A stretch of DNA of 64,000 nt from Zygnema cylindricum (Eukaryota > Streptophyta > Zygnematophyceae > Zygnematales > Zygnemataceae), in the NCBI GenBank assembly GCA_037447655.1, contig JBBHKE010000434.1:1-64000 (forward strand), written 5' to 3'. Below are positions 46,970 to 57,520 of this stretch, one piece after another. A program made the translations under genes and the position numbers. The number at the start of each line of letters is the position of its first letter. Position 1 is the stretch's first letter. Under the pieces are notes generated by a model. It was not told the origin of the DNA and did not search any database. It was given only the letters and a program-made list of their open reading frames with translations.

Positions 46970-47748
46970 GGGTGCGTCTCTGTGTGCTTAATTAAGGGTT
47001 TTTTTCTGTCGTTTCCCTGTAAAACTTAGAGCCGTACCGCGTAAGTTTCAACCGTACAAAAAAATAGAGAAAAAGAGAAGTACATTTTGCGTCATCATCA
47101 AATTTAAGATGTATTACATGTTGTCGTCTTGTGCTTTTCGACCCACTTCGACGACAAAAACCGTCATCTTCAACCTTATGTTTAAAACACATGCGCGATG
47201 TGTTTTTAAAATTAGGGATTTTCTATAAACAAATAGGAACATATATTCGCGTGTGCCGTATTTTTTGAATTTTTTCAAACGATTTCAAGCGACGTGGAAG
47301 TGTACACGATTCGCTATGTTTTGTCCGTTTTTGTTTAATACGACAAAGAGAAGTACACAGTTTGTTTTGTTTTGTCCGTTTCCATCCGGTACAGATTTTT
47401 TTTTTATAGGGGTCTCAAGGTTCCGATGCCATTTCACGTCGAGCCGACAATAGACGCAAAGGCAAAACGCATCTTCTTCAACCGTGAAACGGCACAGGCT
47501 GGAGGGCGGTAGGTCTACAATGTCACGAAAAGTCACGCGATGTCACAAGCAGTTACGAAAAATAACGTGTGTCATCACAGATTGTAGACGTTGACAGCCG
47601 TCACTGGCATTGTCGACGTATACAATCGTCACGCCCTTAAGTGACAATTTCGTTTGGTACACATAGGGACACCCAAAATCCGGGTCCGTCGGATCTGCGC
47701 TAAAATTAAAAAAAAATCTCTAAGTTTGAAGTTCATAGAGACGCACCC
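46970..47748. mobile_element. PIF/Harbinger-like element (inner, nested)
   Basis: The left end GGGTGCGTCTCTGTG and the inverted right end (CATAGAGACGCACCC) match with one mismatch over 15 bp, flanked by TAA at 46967-46969 and 47749-47751. The subterminal AAGGGTTTTTTTCTGTCGTTT and the distal CGGGTCCGTCGGATCTG-type block resemble those of the outer element, so it is a related family member inserted into it. Non-coding. Confidence 0.78.
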
Positions 47749-48565
47749 TAAGTTGCGACCGTATGAAGAAATCGCAAATTTGTAGAGTACAATTTGAGTC
47801 ATTGTCGAACTTTAGATGTACGGAAATTTGTCTTGTGTTTTATCGACCCGGTGTCACGTCATCTTCAAACTTATCATTAACCACATCGGCAATGTGTTTT
47901 AAACAAAGTATAACCGTTTACACAAATATCAAAACATATTCCCACGTGTGAAAAGTTTTCAAAATTTTTTGACGACTGAAAAAGGTATAGGGCTGTTCGT
48001 TTTTTTCCGCGTGCACCTTGTACGGTTTTTTTTTGAAGGGGTCTCAATGGTGCAGTGTCATTTCACGTCAAGGTGAAAAATCTGCGAAGGTGAAAAATTT
48101 GCGAAGTCATGGCGGCAGGATAGGAGAGGTTTATGCAAAGGCATGTCGTACAGCCACGGATGCAAGGCTGTACGTCTACGATGTCACGCAATGACATGCG
48201 ACATGCCAAATCGTTTCAAAAATTACGATGTGTCTTGCGACGCTTCAAAAAGTTACAATCGTCACGGGCATTGTCGACCCATACAATCGTCACAGAGTTA
48301 AAGTAACAATTTCGAGTAAACACATAGACACTGAAATCCGGGTCTGCCGGATCCGTGCTAAAAAACAAAGTAAGTTCGCTAAGTTACAAGTACATGGGGC
48401 CGTACTTTTATTCTCATCCCGTTTTTATTTTATACAAGGGTACTTTCGCATGTAACCGAAACTTTAGTCTTGTAACTTTGTTTTTAGCGAAGATTCTCCG
48501 TACTACTTTCAGAGCATTCGTATGTAGAGACATGAAATCGTTACTTTAGATTGTGACGGATGTAG

Positions 48566-48583
48566 ACTTCAACGTGGTAAAAC

Positions 48584-48616
<33 letters not shown>

Positions 48617-49219
48617 GATCAGATTAAATCTCACCACAATATCGCACTATAGCACCGCCGTTCCACCTTAATTTTATATCGAGTGATGTCGCACTGAAAC
48701 AAACAATGCCCACAGAATTATGGCAAAATCTTTCAATCAAAAAGTTGACGATACTTTGCAAAGAATTATACAAGATGATGAGGCATATAAAGAAAACTAA
48801 GGACATTTTATTGTCGTCGCTATTCTCATCATCATTACCATTGAGTTTTTTCAGTCCATTAGGAAACAAAATCTGGCTCTAGGGGCAAAAACAGAATATG
48901 AAATATCAGTGTGGTGGTCCGGCCAAATGCATAAACCAACCAGTAATTGTACGGGTCAAACCTATAAAGAAAAAATATTTGTTAAGAAAACAAAAAAAAG
49001 CGCGACATCAAACATCTGAGAAGAGCAAAATGAAGGTGCGAGTATTACACAAGATAAAACTCTTAAAAACACCATAAAAGACTTAGACCACTATGGAAAC
49101 CAAATGACAAGTAAAAGGCTAGGTTAAATAGTCAAACAAGAAAAGCTACTTTATCCACACTAAACACAGTCCTCGTGAGGCTTAAGACATCCCTCCCCCT
49201 AATCACTGTTTTCATATGA
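48566..49219. repeat. ~650-bp direct repeat, copy 1
   Basis: From ACTTCAACGTGGTAAAA through a poly-A run of about 27 bases to CACTGTTTTCATATGA. Repeated at 51270-51908 with one base change noticed (CGTCGCTATT against CGTCGTTATT) and a 15-base shorter A run. Ends are not TG..CA, so these are not ordinary LTRs. A minus-strand frame of 81 codons has no recognised domain. Confidence 0.92.
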
Positions 49220-49348
49220 GAGAGAGGGAGAGAGAGAGAGAGAGAAGTTTGATTTATGACATTTTTCACCGATTTTCAGTAAAATTTTATACCGACCAGA
49301 TTTTAATTTTTTTTTTATGGATTTTTCTCTATGGTCGCTCCTCCGCAG

Positions 49349-49708
49349 GTTCGTCTTTTGCAGAAAATTTATGAACTTGATGAGTTTTTGCAACTAGAAT
49401 CCTCCTCTCTTTCTCCCTCTCCCTCTCCCTCTCCCTCTTCCTCTCTCTCCAATTTTCGAAGCGAAAAAGTCGAAAATCTCCTTTCGGAATTTAAATTCCG
49501 GTGGCCCTCGTGGGAATTTGATGATGTGGAAGCTTGGGATGACGTCATTTACAACAGGAATCTATTTTTTGAAAAAATTCAAGGTCAATTTCTTAAAAGT
49601 TTTACAAATTCTTCTTTTTTTACGGAAAAGTTGGACATAGAGAGGGCGTTTATGTACCGGAAAGCGGCTTCTGCGCTTCGAAAACAAGGAAATCTGACAG
49701 TGGCTCAG
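49349..49708 (+). CDS. Isolated exon resembling the DNA-PKcs FAT region
   Basis: Open exon of 120 codons, phase 0 at both ends, with a clear acceptor (CTCCGCAG at 49341-49348) and donor (CAG|GTGAAT at 49709). It reads LLQKIYELDEFLQLESS, a Ser-Pro run made by a CCCTCT repeat, then ENLLSEFKFRWPSWEFDDVE, AWDDVIYNRNLFFEKI and AASALRKQGNLTVAQ. The WDDVI-NR-FF and ARKQ-N-type blocks and their spacing resemble the FAT domain of the DNA-PK catalytic subunit, a ~4000-residue DNA-repair kinase. I found no neighbouring exons. Either this is one exon of a very long gene or a captured fragment; its position between two direct repeats favours the latter. FAT domains of TRRAP or other PIKKs are alternatives. 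Confidence 0.55.
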
Positions 49709-50430
49709 GTGAATTTTATTTTATTTTCTTTTCCAATGTTTTTCCTTTCTTTTTCCTTTTTTAGTCGATTTTCTAGAGGAAGCTAAATTGTTTTTTCTTT
49801 CTTTTTCTTTTATTTTATTCTTTTTTCCACTCGATTTTCGAGGAAGAGGTTAATGTTCGTTTTTTTTTCTCTCTCTCTCTCTCTTTTTAAACTTTTTGGC
49901 GTCTTTTTTTTATGCGAACCAAGTGAGCGTGTGACTACAAAACTTGATGGTGATCAGAAGGACCACGAGAATGTATCCCTCATCTCTCCCCTCCATCCCT
50001 TTCTCCCCTTCAATAAGAGTCGTCGCAATTTTTCTGTAAATTTTTTAGCCAAAAACGTTCAGCACGAATGCCCTAGACTGTTTTTAAATTTCTCACCATC
50101 ATGTTTTCCATCTTGAAATCTGACATTGTCGTTTTGACAACCGCCGGTTGCGGACAATCATGTGACAACTTGTCACGATGCCCTCCATGGGCGATAAAAG
50201 GGTGAACTTTTTTTTTTTTTCTCATCCACCTGCTCCCATTTCTCCTGGGATCCTATTTTTGAAAGGTATCTTAACATAATTCCAGGACAAGAAAATGGCG
50301 AAATTGAGAGGTTCAAATGAAGTTAAGATGTACATGTTGTATAACACACTGCTCTCTCTTTCGATCTGGCACCCCCCTCTGCCAATTTTTTCTGATCCTG
50401 TTCGGCCTCTGATCTCCCCACCGGATTTCA
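49709..50430. other. Unassigned DNA behind the FAT-like exon
   Basis: T-rich sequence with (CT)n near 49870. The open frame at 49853-50116 has no recognised domain. No next exon of the FAT-like gene seen. Confidence 0.35.
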
Positions 50431-50439
50431 CTTTCCCCT

Positions 50440-50810
50440 CCCTCTCTCTCCCTTCCCACCTTGATCCAATGGTCTCTTCTCCTCTGTACTCAGAACAGAG
50501 CCTATTTAATATCTCCATCTATTGAGTATTTTAAACCTTATATAACTTATAAATCTAGTCTCGAGCATTTCAATTCTCTATATAGGGTCCAACATAATAT
50601 TTTTTTTTGTCATGTTTTTATTTTAAAGGAAGGAAATCTAAGGGTGAGAGGGAGTTTAACAAAAAACAGGGAGGCAGGATGGAGTTTAAGAAAGGCGGGA
50701 AAGGAGGGAGTGTAAGAAAGCCACTTGGGAAGAAGGTTTTTATTTGACTAAAGACCACAGAAGAATAGAGGAAGAGACACAAGGACATGCGCCACGACAG
50801 ATTACAAAAA
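50440..50810 (+). pseudogene. Degenerate third copy of the CYP59 last-exon region
   Basis: Two blocks parallel the CYP59 3' region. First, 50440-50600 (CCTTCCCACCTTGATCC, ATTGAGTATTTT, TTCTCTATAT) parallels 40300-40450. Second, 50628-50800 (AAAGGAAGGAAATCTAAGGG, GAAAGCCACTT, AAGGTTTTTATT, ACCACAGAAG) parallels 41360-41490 of the last exon. The piece between them, with the zinc-knuckle exon and the following intron, is deleted, and frameshifts and an insert break the frame. It is older than the exact duplicate at 42653-44405. Confidence 0.8.
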
Positions 50811-51269
50811 AAGAGAGATGGAGAGAGGGAGAGAGCGAGAGAGCGAGAGAGGAATATGATAGGAGTGTTTGAAGGCATGATGAATACACACACAAGTATT
50901 TTATGCTTCTTAATGCAATTGATAATTGAAGATGTAAACTGGGATGTTCTTTTAAATGTGTCAAGAGTCAGCAAAACTTGATAGGATCGAAAATAAGAAT
51001 CTCTCAACTCAAAATGGAATAATGTGCAAAGAAGTTAACGGGGAAGAGTAAAATCACTCTCAAATCACAATCAGAATAACCTCAACTCATCAATTACACA
51101 ATATTCCACGTAACACATTTATATTCTCGAAAATCCACATATATTAGAGAGAAATTTTCTCACACACTCTCACATACACACTCAGCCTGTAAGACAAAAA
51201 TCCTAAAAGTTTGAACCTACATACAACAAATAGCGTTGACGAAAACGTTAAACGAAACTAACGTACATA
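50811..51269. other. Unassigned DNA between degenerate CYP59 copy and direct repeat
   Basis: Includes a GAGAGCGA repeat at 50812-50850. Otherwise nothing recognised. Confidence 0.35.
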
Positions 51270-51908
51270 ACTTCAACGTGGTAAAAAAAAAAAAAAAAAA
51301 AAAAAGATCAGATTAAATCTCACCACAATATCGCACTATAGCACCGCCGTTCCACCTTAATTTTATATCGAGTGATGTCGCACTGAAACAAACAATGCCC
51401 ACAGAATTATGGCAAAATCTTTCAATCAAAAAGTTGACGATACTTTGCAAAGAATTATACAAGATGATGAGGCATATAAAGAAAACTAAGGACATTTTAT
51501 TGTCGTCGTTATTCTCATCATCATTACCATTGAGTTTTTTCAGTCCATTAGGAAACAAAATCTGGCTCTAGGGGCAAAAACAGAATATGAAATATCAGTG
51601 TGGTGGTCCGGCCAAATGCATAAACCAACCAGTAATTGTACGGGTCAAACCTATAAAGAAAAAATATTTGTTAAGAAAACAAAAAAAAGCGCGACATCAA
51701 ACATCTGAGAAGAGCAAAATGAAGGTGCGAGTATTACACAAGATAAAACTCTTAAAAACACCATAAAAGACTTAGACCACTATGGAAACCAAATGACAAG
51801 TAAAAGGCTAGGTTAAATAGTCAAACAAGAAAAGCTACTTTATCCACACTAAACACAGTCCTCGTGAGGCTTAAGACATCCCTCCCCCTAATCACTGTTT
51901 TCATATGA
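51270..51908. repeat. ~650-bp direct repeat, copy 2
   Basis: Partner of 48566-49219; see that entry. Offset is 2689 bp beyond the A run. The A run here is about 24 bases including the GGT-AAAA lead. Beyond 51908 the sequence differs from that beyond 49219. Confidence 0.92.
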
Positions 51909-53526
51909 AGAGAATGGCACCCAAGACGAAGCTGAAGTCAGCATAGAAAACATATTTTTTTTGTTTTTTTTGTTTTTTATTTTTTATTTCACCTTTTTTT
52001 CAGGTTATTTTTCTGAATTGTAATTTTGTAATTGTTCAGCTTTACCTCACATTGAACAACAATTTCACTCCATTGCAGAAAAAATACACAACATTTTCAA
52101 TTTCAATTTTATTTTCTTTTTCAACCGGAAACGTAATTCAGCATTATTTACTACAGATAGCGGCAAACGTCAAAGATAGAGAAGGTTAACCAGATTTCAT
52201 TTCTCTGGATTCCGTTTTGTAATAGAATATACAAAGGTGTTCAAATCGGGGATAAGTTTTAAATATCTACAAATCATGCTAGTAAACAAAGTTAATATGG
52301 CACTTAATACTAGTGCTCTCTCAATTAATAGAAAGATGAGGTGTACCTCTTTCCAAGCCAGTCACTATGTTCAACTTGCTAAGCATAGATTGTTTGTGTA
52401 CAAATTAATATGTTCCAACTCAAATTGCGGCTCAAATCTTTTAGAAATTCACATTTTTGTGGTAACCAGTTCAAAGAGCTAAAAACAAGAGAAACCGCAA
52501 CAAATGTTTTAGGCGTTTGAGACAAATAACACTAAAGCACTATGTAGAAAACTGAGTAAAAGCAGTTTTTGTATTTATTTTGTATGTTGTAACGTTTTTT
52601 ATCAACGGATCACAAAAGGTTGTTAACCTTCAAATTGTGCTGAGCACCACCTTTGCAATAACAAATCTATAAATACACCAGTGAATGTCTTCACAAAATT
52701 ATTTCAGGCAAGGTACCATGTCGTTAATGATTCTTTTGCCACAATGTCAACATCCCTGACTTCTCTTATGGTAGGCTAGTAAGGTTTACCACATATCTCC
52801 ATATTTTTTTTCGCCACTCAAAAGATTCTTTCTCCGTGCACACTTGTCAGATCATTAATCTGACGGTTACAATTGAGTGATAAGATTCTCAGCTTCCAAC
52901 TGGTAGTCTCCAATCGAAAATAGGACAAATGGGCACAAAGAAAACATTAACACTAACAGCGTGACGCAGTGTAATATCCTGAATTTTCAATGGAAAACTC
53001 TGGCATGTACATTTACCCCGGGAAACGATAGAAAAGTTGTTTTGAACTACCAAGAAAATCTCTCCATGCACGATAAACAAGCCTTCAATTCCCAAAAACA
53101 AAGTAAGGACGTCACAAGACTCACAACGTAACATAATCTTTCATCATGAGATTGCGGCAAAACCAACATCGCACACTACTCAAACACCATCAAACTGAAG
53201 CACCTTGAGAATTATCTTTTGAAGAGTAAACTTCCCATTTCTTTCAAGATACAGTCATGACATTACACCAAAAATTAAGTTTCACTAACACTCCTGTGCT
53301 GCTGTTTAAGACAACTTATCCTTTAGAAATCCTCCAGCCCCTGCATTTCTTAACTGCTTTAAAACTCAAAATTGATACTCCTGACGTCTATCATTCCTCT
53401 TCTAACTAAGTACACTCTCAAAACACAAGGTGGAGCTTTCACAAAAAATACAAAGTACAGATACTAACTTATTTGAACTTATGAAACCCTAGCCAACTCT
53501 CAATCAAAAAATCCAACAAAAAACCC
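51909..53526. other. Unannotated DNA downstream of AGXT
   Basis: AT-rich, T-runs near 51955-52000, and the inverted-repeat element at 52830-52976. Contains the presumptive 3' UTR of the minus-strand AGXT gene. No further gene seen. Confidence 0.35.
52830..52976. mobile_element. Inverted-repeat element with GTGCACAC core, diverged
   Basis: Contains CCGTGCACACTTGTCAGATC, CTGACGGTTACAATTGAGTG and an inverse GGACAAATGGGCAC arm, ending near AACAGCGTGACGCAGTGTA in pieces. Same core as 1200-1432 and 55218-55472. Confidence 0.5.
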
Positions 53527-54933
53527 TCACTCCTTTCGAGTTGTAGGTGTATAACCGACAGAATTCAAAGCGTCTTTCAACCCATGCAAAAGTAATGCAA
53601 CCGTCGCAGGTCTCGCATTATGACCCATCACACCAATTCTCCAAACTTTTCCGAATGTCGGTCCAAGACCACCTGCAATTTCCATACTATATTTGGCCAT
53701 CATAAATTTGGGTACAGCTGCCCAGTCTACACCAGCTGGCACCTTCACAGTGGTCACCGTCGGCAACCGATCCTCCGGTTTTGGAACGAAAAACTCGAGT
53801 CCCAAATCTTCTAATCCTTTCCAAAGCTGCTGAGCGGCCGCCAGATGTCGATTCCATGAGGCTTCTAAGCCTTCCGTCGCTAATAATGCGAGAGCCTCTC
53901 TTAAAGAATATACATTACTAACCATTCCGGTGTGATGATATTTCCGAGGGTTTCCGTCAACACCCCAATACTCTCCAACCAATTCCATGTCCAAATAGTA
54001 CGATTGTACCGGTTCTTTCCTGTTTAAAAGCTTTGTTCTCGCTTTCGAGGAGAGAGAGAGTGGAGAAGGAGCGACAGGAGCTCCTAAACATTTTTGGGAT
54101 CCACTGTAAACAATGTCAATCTTTTGGCGATCGACGGCCAACGGGATCCCACCAAGTGTACAAACTGTATCGACGAACAGAAGAACGCCACGTGTCTCAC
54201 AAAGATCTCCCACGCCTTCCAAATTTTGGAGCGTTCCCGTCGAAGATTCCCCGTGAACCAGAAACAAAATTTTAGTTCCCGGGTACTTCGAAAGCGATTC
54301 TTCGATTTCTTTTAAGGAAAAAACTGAACCTGGACTGGTTTCCATGCGATGCACATTCGCTCCGTACCGCGCCGCCATAATTGTCATTCTCTCGCCCCAA
54401 ATCCCATTTATACCCACTAACACTTCGTCCCCCTTTTCGACAACCGAAGCTACAGAAGCTTCCATCGCCGCGTGTCCGGACCCACTAACTGCCAAAGTAA
54501 AATTATTGGTCGTTTGGAACGAATATTTTAGCCAGTTGCTGACGTCATCCATGATGGAGAGGAATTCGGGATGCATGTGACCGAGGAGAGGGAGAGAGGC
54601 AGCAGAGAGGACACGTGGATGGGGGGTGGAGGGACCGGGGCCCATGAGGATACGGGGAGGAGGAGAGAGGGGAGAGGTTGAGAGAGGAGGAGGAGGGAGG
54701 AGAGAAGAAGGAGAGGGAGAGGGAGAGGGAGAGGGAGAGGGAGAAGGAGAGGAGGAAGCCATGACTGGAGAGTTTGCTTTTGAAGAATGCATGGGGCAGA
54801 AGGAGGCGGAAGAGAGAGAGAGAAGAGAGAGGAGAGAGAGAGACACAAGGCGGGAGGGAAGAAATGGAAAAGAAGTTAAAGGAAGAGAGACAGAGGAAGT
54901 TCGCACGTGGGAAGGCATGGAAAACGATTCCAT
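53527..54933 (-). CDS. AGXT: Alanine-glyoxylate aminotransferase, animal AGXT class, intronless
   Basis: PLP enzyme converting glyoxylate to glycine with alanine (or serine) as donor; relevant to photorespiration. A single open frame of 468 codons. Residues 1-~95 are a targeting-like extension, Ser/Pro/Leu-rich with few acids, including an (SP)n run from a CCCTCT repeat. Then MGPGPSTPHPRVL, GHMHPEFLSIMDD, SGSGHAAMEA, NGIWGERM, HGESSTGTLQ, the PLP Asp region LFVDTVCTLGG, Lys281 in YSGSQKCLGAP, YHHTGMVSNVYSLREALALL, RLPTVTTVKVPAG and GGLGPTFGKVWRIGVMGHNA. These blocks match animal AGXT more closely than plant peroxisomal AGT1/SGAT. The C-terminus (TTRKE) has no peroxisomal signal. Starts at Met48 or Met58 are possible. 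No introns, unlike every other gene here. Confidence 0.93.
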   Translation of the reverse strand: MESFSMPSHVRTSSVSLPLTSFPFLPSRLVSLSLLSLLSLSSASFCPMHSSKANSPVMASSSPSPSPSPSPSPSPSSLLPPPPLSTSPLSPPPRILMGPGPSTPHPRVLSAASLPLLGHMHPEFLSIMDDVSNWLKYSFQTTNNFTLAVSGSGHAAMEASVASVVEKGDEVLVGINGIWGERMTIMAARYGANVHRMETSPGSVFSLKEIEESLSKYPGTKILFLVHGESSTGTLQNLEGVGDLCETRGVLLFVDTVCTLGGIPLAVDRQKIDIVYSGSQKCLGAPVAPSPLSLSSKARTKLLNRKEPVQSYYLDMELVGEYWGVDGNPRKYHHTGMVSNVYSLREALALLATEGLEASWNRHLAAAQQLWKGLEDLGLEFFVPKPEDRLPTVTTVKVPAGVDWAAVPKFMMAKYSMEIAGGLGPTFGKVWRIGVMGHNARPATVALLLHGLKDALNSVGYTPTTRKE

Positions 54934-54983
54934 GGAAAATATGGAGTGGACGACACGTCAGATGTAAAAGAGATGGACGTGGA

Positions 54984-54997
54984 GTGCCACGTGGCAC
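54984..54997. promoter_or_regulatory. Perfect G-box palindrome upstream of AGXT
   Basis: GTGCCACGTGGCAC is a 14-bp perfect palindrome centred on CACGTG, 51 bp upstream of the AGXT start codon. Another ACGT core (GACACGTCAG) lies at about 54951-54960. In plants G-boxes bind bZIP/bHLH factors, often in light-regulated promoters; use here is inferred. Confidence 0.5.
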
Positions 54998-55217
54998 GAG
55001 AAGAAGGATGCCAGCTGTTCAATTGTGGCCAAAATCTGTGCTGGCGCAGGGGAGAAGTGGGCCCAAATTGGGGCGTGCGTACCTTTATAGTGTTACCCAC
55101 CTTATGTACGGATGGATGTGTACTGTACTGTAGTGTACGGATCATCATGTATATACGGTAGGAGGACATGACGTTAGTTACGTTAAGGTGTGGGGATACC
55201 ATTTAGGCATTTACTCA

Positions 55218-55472
55218 TTTACCTTTATTAACGGTTATGACTTTTTCCGCCTTTAAACATATTTTCCTGACATATTTTTGATTTTTTCATATATTTTTCA
55301 TGTTTTTTGCACATCTGTCGGATTAAACGGACGGTTGGGATGGAAAGGCAAGATTTAATACGTTTCGATTGGCGGTACTATACTCAAATGCAAATCGGAC
55401 AGGTGTGCACGGAGAAAAGCTGACTTAAAATGGCGAAACGAAACATCAACGCTGATAACGACACACGGTGGA
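55218..55472. mobile_element. Inverted-repeat element with GTGCACAC core
   Basis: Core TTGCACATCTGTCGGATTAA, an inner inverted segment and the inverse CGGACAGGTGTGCACGG, then GATAACGACACACGGTG at the right end. Same architecture as 1200-1432, and probably the same non-autonomous family. Confidence 0.55.
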
Positions 55473-57520
55473 ATGTACGAACAAAACTGTTGTGCACTTC
55501 TATGTGGCGGCTGCAGTTTGTGAGTTGTGACTTGTGAGTTTGTGATGCCGTACGCTGATTTGTCCTCTTGCGCTCAGAATTGACGGACCTTTGCATGCCG
55601 TACAACCGTGTTTGGGCAGCAACAAATCTGACGATCGAACGAAACCCAAAGAAAGTGTTTCTCAGTGTTAACGCGTTTTCAAGTTTCAAACGATTTTCCA
55701 CGCTGACTGAAACTAGTCACGCAGTTGGGTTGCCGCAAGTCAGTTAGCACCAACAGTTCTATGTTCCGCTAGACTTAGCAGAGCCGAGGTTAGATAGTGG
55801 GAAAGAACTTTATTTTTTGGAGCCATTGTATGTGGTATACAGCTGTAATTAACAAACTGGTAGTCCCAATTACGAGAGAAGAGGGAAATGAAGCAGGAAG
55901 AGGGAGAGAGAGAGAGCTGTGCCTTTTTTAGTGCGAGAACCATCTAAAATGTGTTGAAGCAAGATGGTGGTGCTGTTCCAGGATTCGATAGCACAATAAT
56001 ACAACCCCCTTTTAAACATTTTGCTTTTCATCCACAAGTTCCTTTTTTCCATCGTTTTGCTTTTGAATGTTGTGCACACCTGGTGATCTTATGATTGAGC
56101 GTTTTTGTGTTGACCAACAGTTCGCCGTAAATCAGGTTTTACAACGCATGCACAAAACTTGGAGAAAAAACAAAAAAACAATATATATATATATGGAGAA
56201 ATATTGCAGAAAACGTACAATGTCTCCTAAGTTGAATTGAATTTTTGTTTGTTTCACTCAAATTTTCTACACAAATAAAAGAACCATGTTCATAGTCTTT
56301 CAACAGGAACAAAAAGTTTGAAGTATTTTAGTTACTAATCTAGATGTTGTACAAGTTGTTTGATTTTTTACTCTACATAGGAGCTAAAAATTGACCACGC
56401 TCTAGAAAATTTCAAGATATTCGTGAACCGAGAGGACAACGTCTTCTAATCCCACCAATATTAAGGGAATTAGATGGTCTTCATAGCATAACAAGAAGAA
56501 AAAATTCATTGATTTAACAAGGGAATTCGGATAAACCCAATTTTCACACTAGATTAAAAAAAATAACCACTGTAGCACAGGAATCAATATATCTCAATAT
56601 CACAGCAAGATTAGGAGATGATCTCACTATCAAGGGAAGGGAAGGTAAGGGAAGGTGATAGCCCCAACCCAATTTTATCATTGGGCGGTGATTATCTTAC
56701 CACTATTTTGGGAAATAACGCAATCCTAAGGTTTTAACAATGACAACAAATAATTCCCCCACTATAGCAGAGAAAGCATAATGCATCCACTCTAAAAGTT
56801 GGCTTCACAAGCTCTTTCCCTCACCCATGCATTATTGCCCCAAGTTTGATTACCGTTTTGCATTCTCAATACAATAAAATGTGTCATACTTCGGATACTT
56901 CCTCCATATCTTTTCAAGCTATTCCTATAAAACCAACACCATTTCCCACATATTTCCAGCCTTGGAAATAACTATTGTTCAGCTGATGGAAAGAATATGG
57001 GTGCAACACCATACTCCTCCATTAAGACTATGAGCTCCAAAGCTTTGACCCACAAATTAGTCAAAAGAAATTCGTGATACTTAATCAAATGTTTTTTCGA
57101 ATTCGAAAGGACCAATAGAATGAAGCATGCATTTACAACGACCAACAAGTTGTGAAATTACCTTCAAATCGACCAATGAAAAAGATACATCTCGCTACAA
57201 TGTAACTTACGCCATATTTTTCAGGTAATATCGACGAAATTTCTAAAACTTTGTACTTTTTTTTCTCGTAAGATATGATGACATCATCACTCATGATGCT
57301 CATCAGTAGTAGAGAGCTTGCTTTAAAAAAACTCGAGTGGAGTACCAACTTCTCGGAGAAAAAACATCCTTATGAAAGTGAGAGGACATTGGCATGGAAT
57401 TCCACCCTAATTGTCGTTTGTCTATGGGGTACCAAAAGGGAGGCAAGTAATTTGAAATACTTATAGTGGAAAAGCACTGAATAGAGAGAAGAGATTCTCC
57501 ACTAAACCAAATTCGAAAGC
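55473..57520. other. Unannotated intergenic DNA
   Basis: No open frame with a recognisable domain. A GGGAAGGGAAGG run near 56632-56665 and a short (TA)n near 56185. Nothing else supported. Confidence 0.35.

Larger units (their letters stand above)
46208..48407. mobile_element. PIF/Harbinger-like element (outer)
   Basis: The left end GGGTACGGCCCCATGT and the inverse right end ACATGGGGCCGTACTT share 14 of 16 bases, with TTA on both flanks (46205-46207 and 48408-48410). A 3-bp TTA/TAA duplication and GGG-type ends fit PIF/Harbinger. The 2200-bp span includes a nested 779-bp relative (46970-47748). The interior is CG-richer than its surroundings, with many ACG/CGT motifs, and has no transposase. 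Confidence 0.65.

Noticed and set aside
48624-48869. 81-codon minus-strand frame in the 650-bp repeat, also at 51313-51558
   Set aside because: Hydrophobic, no known domain; conservation is explained by the recent duplication. It contains splice-like sites, so an unknown exon cannot be excluded.
48566-51908. The 650-bp direct repeats as LTRs of a retrotransposon
   Set aside because: No TG..CA ends, no primer-binding site or polypurine tract at the expected places, and no pol sequence between them.
53620-54967. Plus-strand frames opposite AGXT
   Set aside because: Antisense shadows of the aminotransferase gene.
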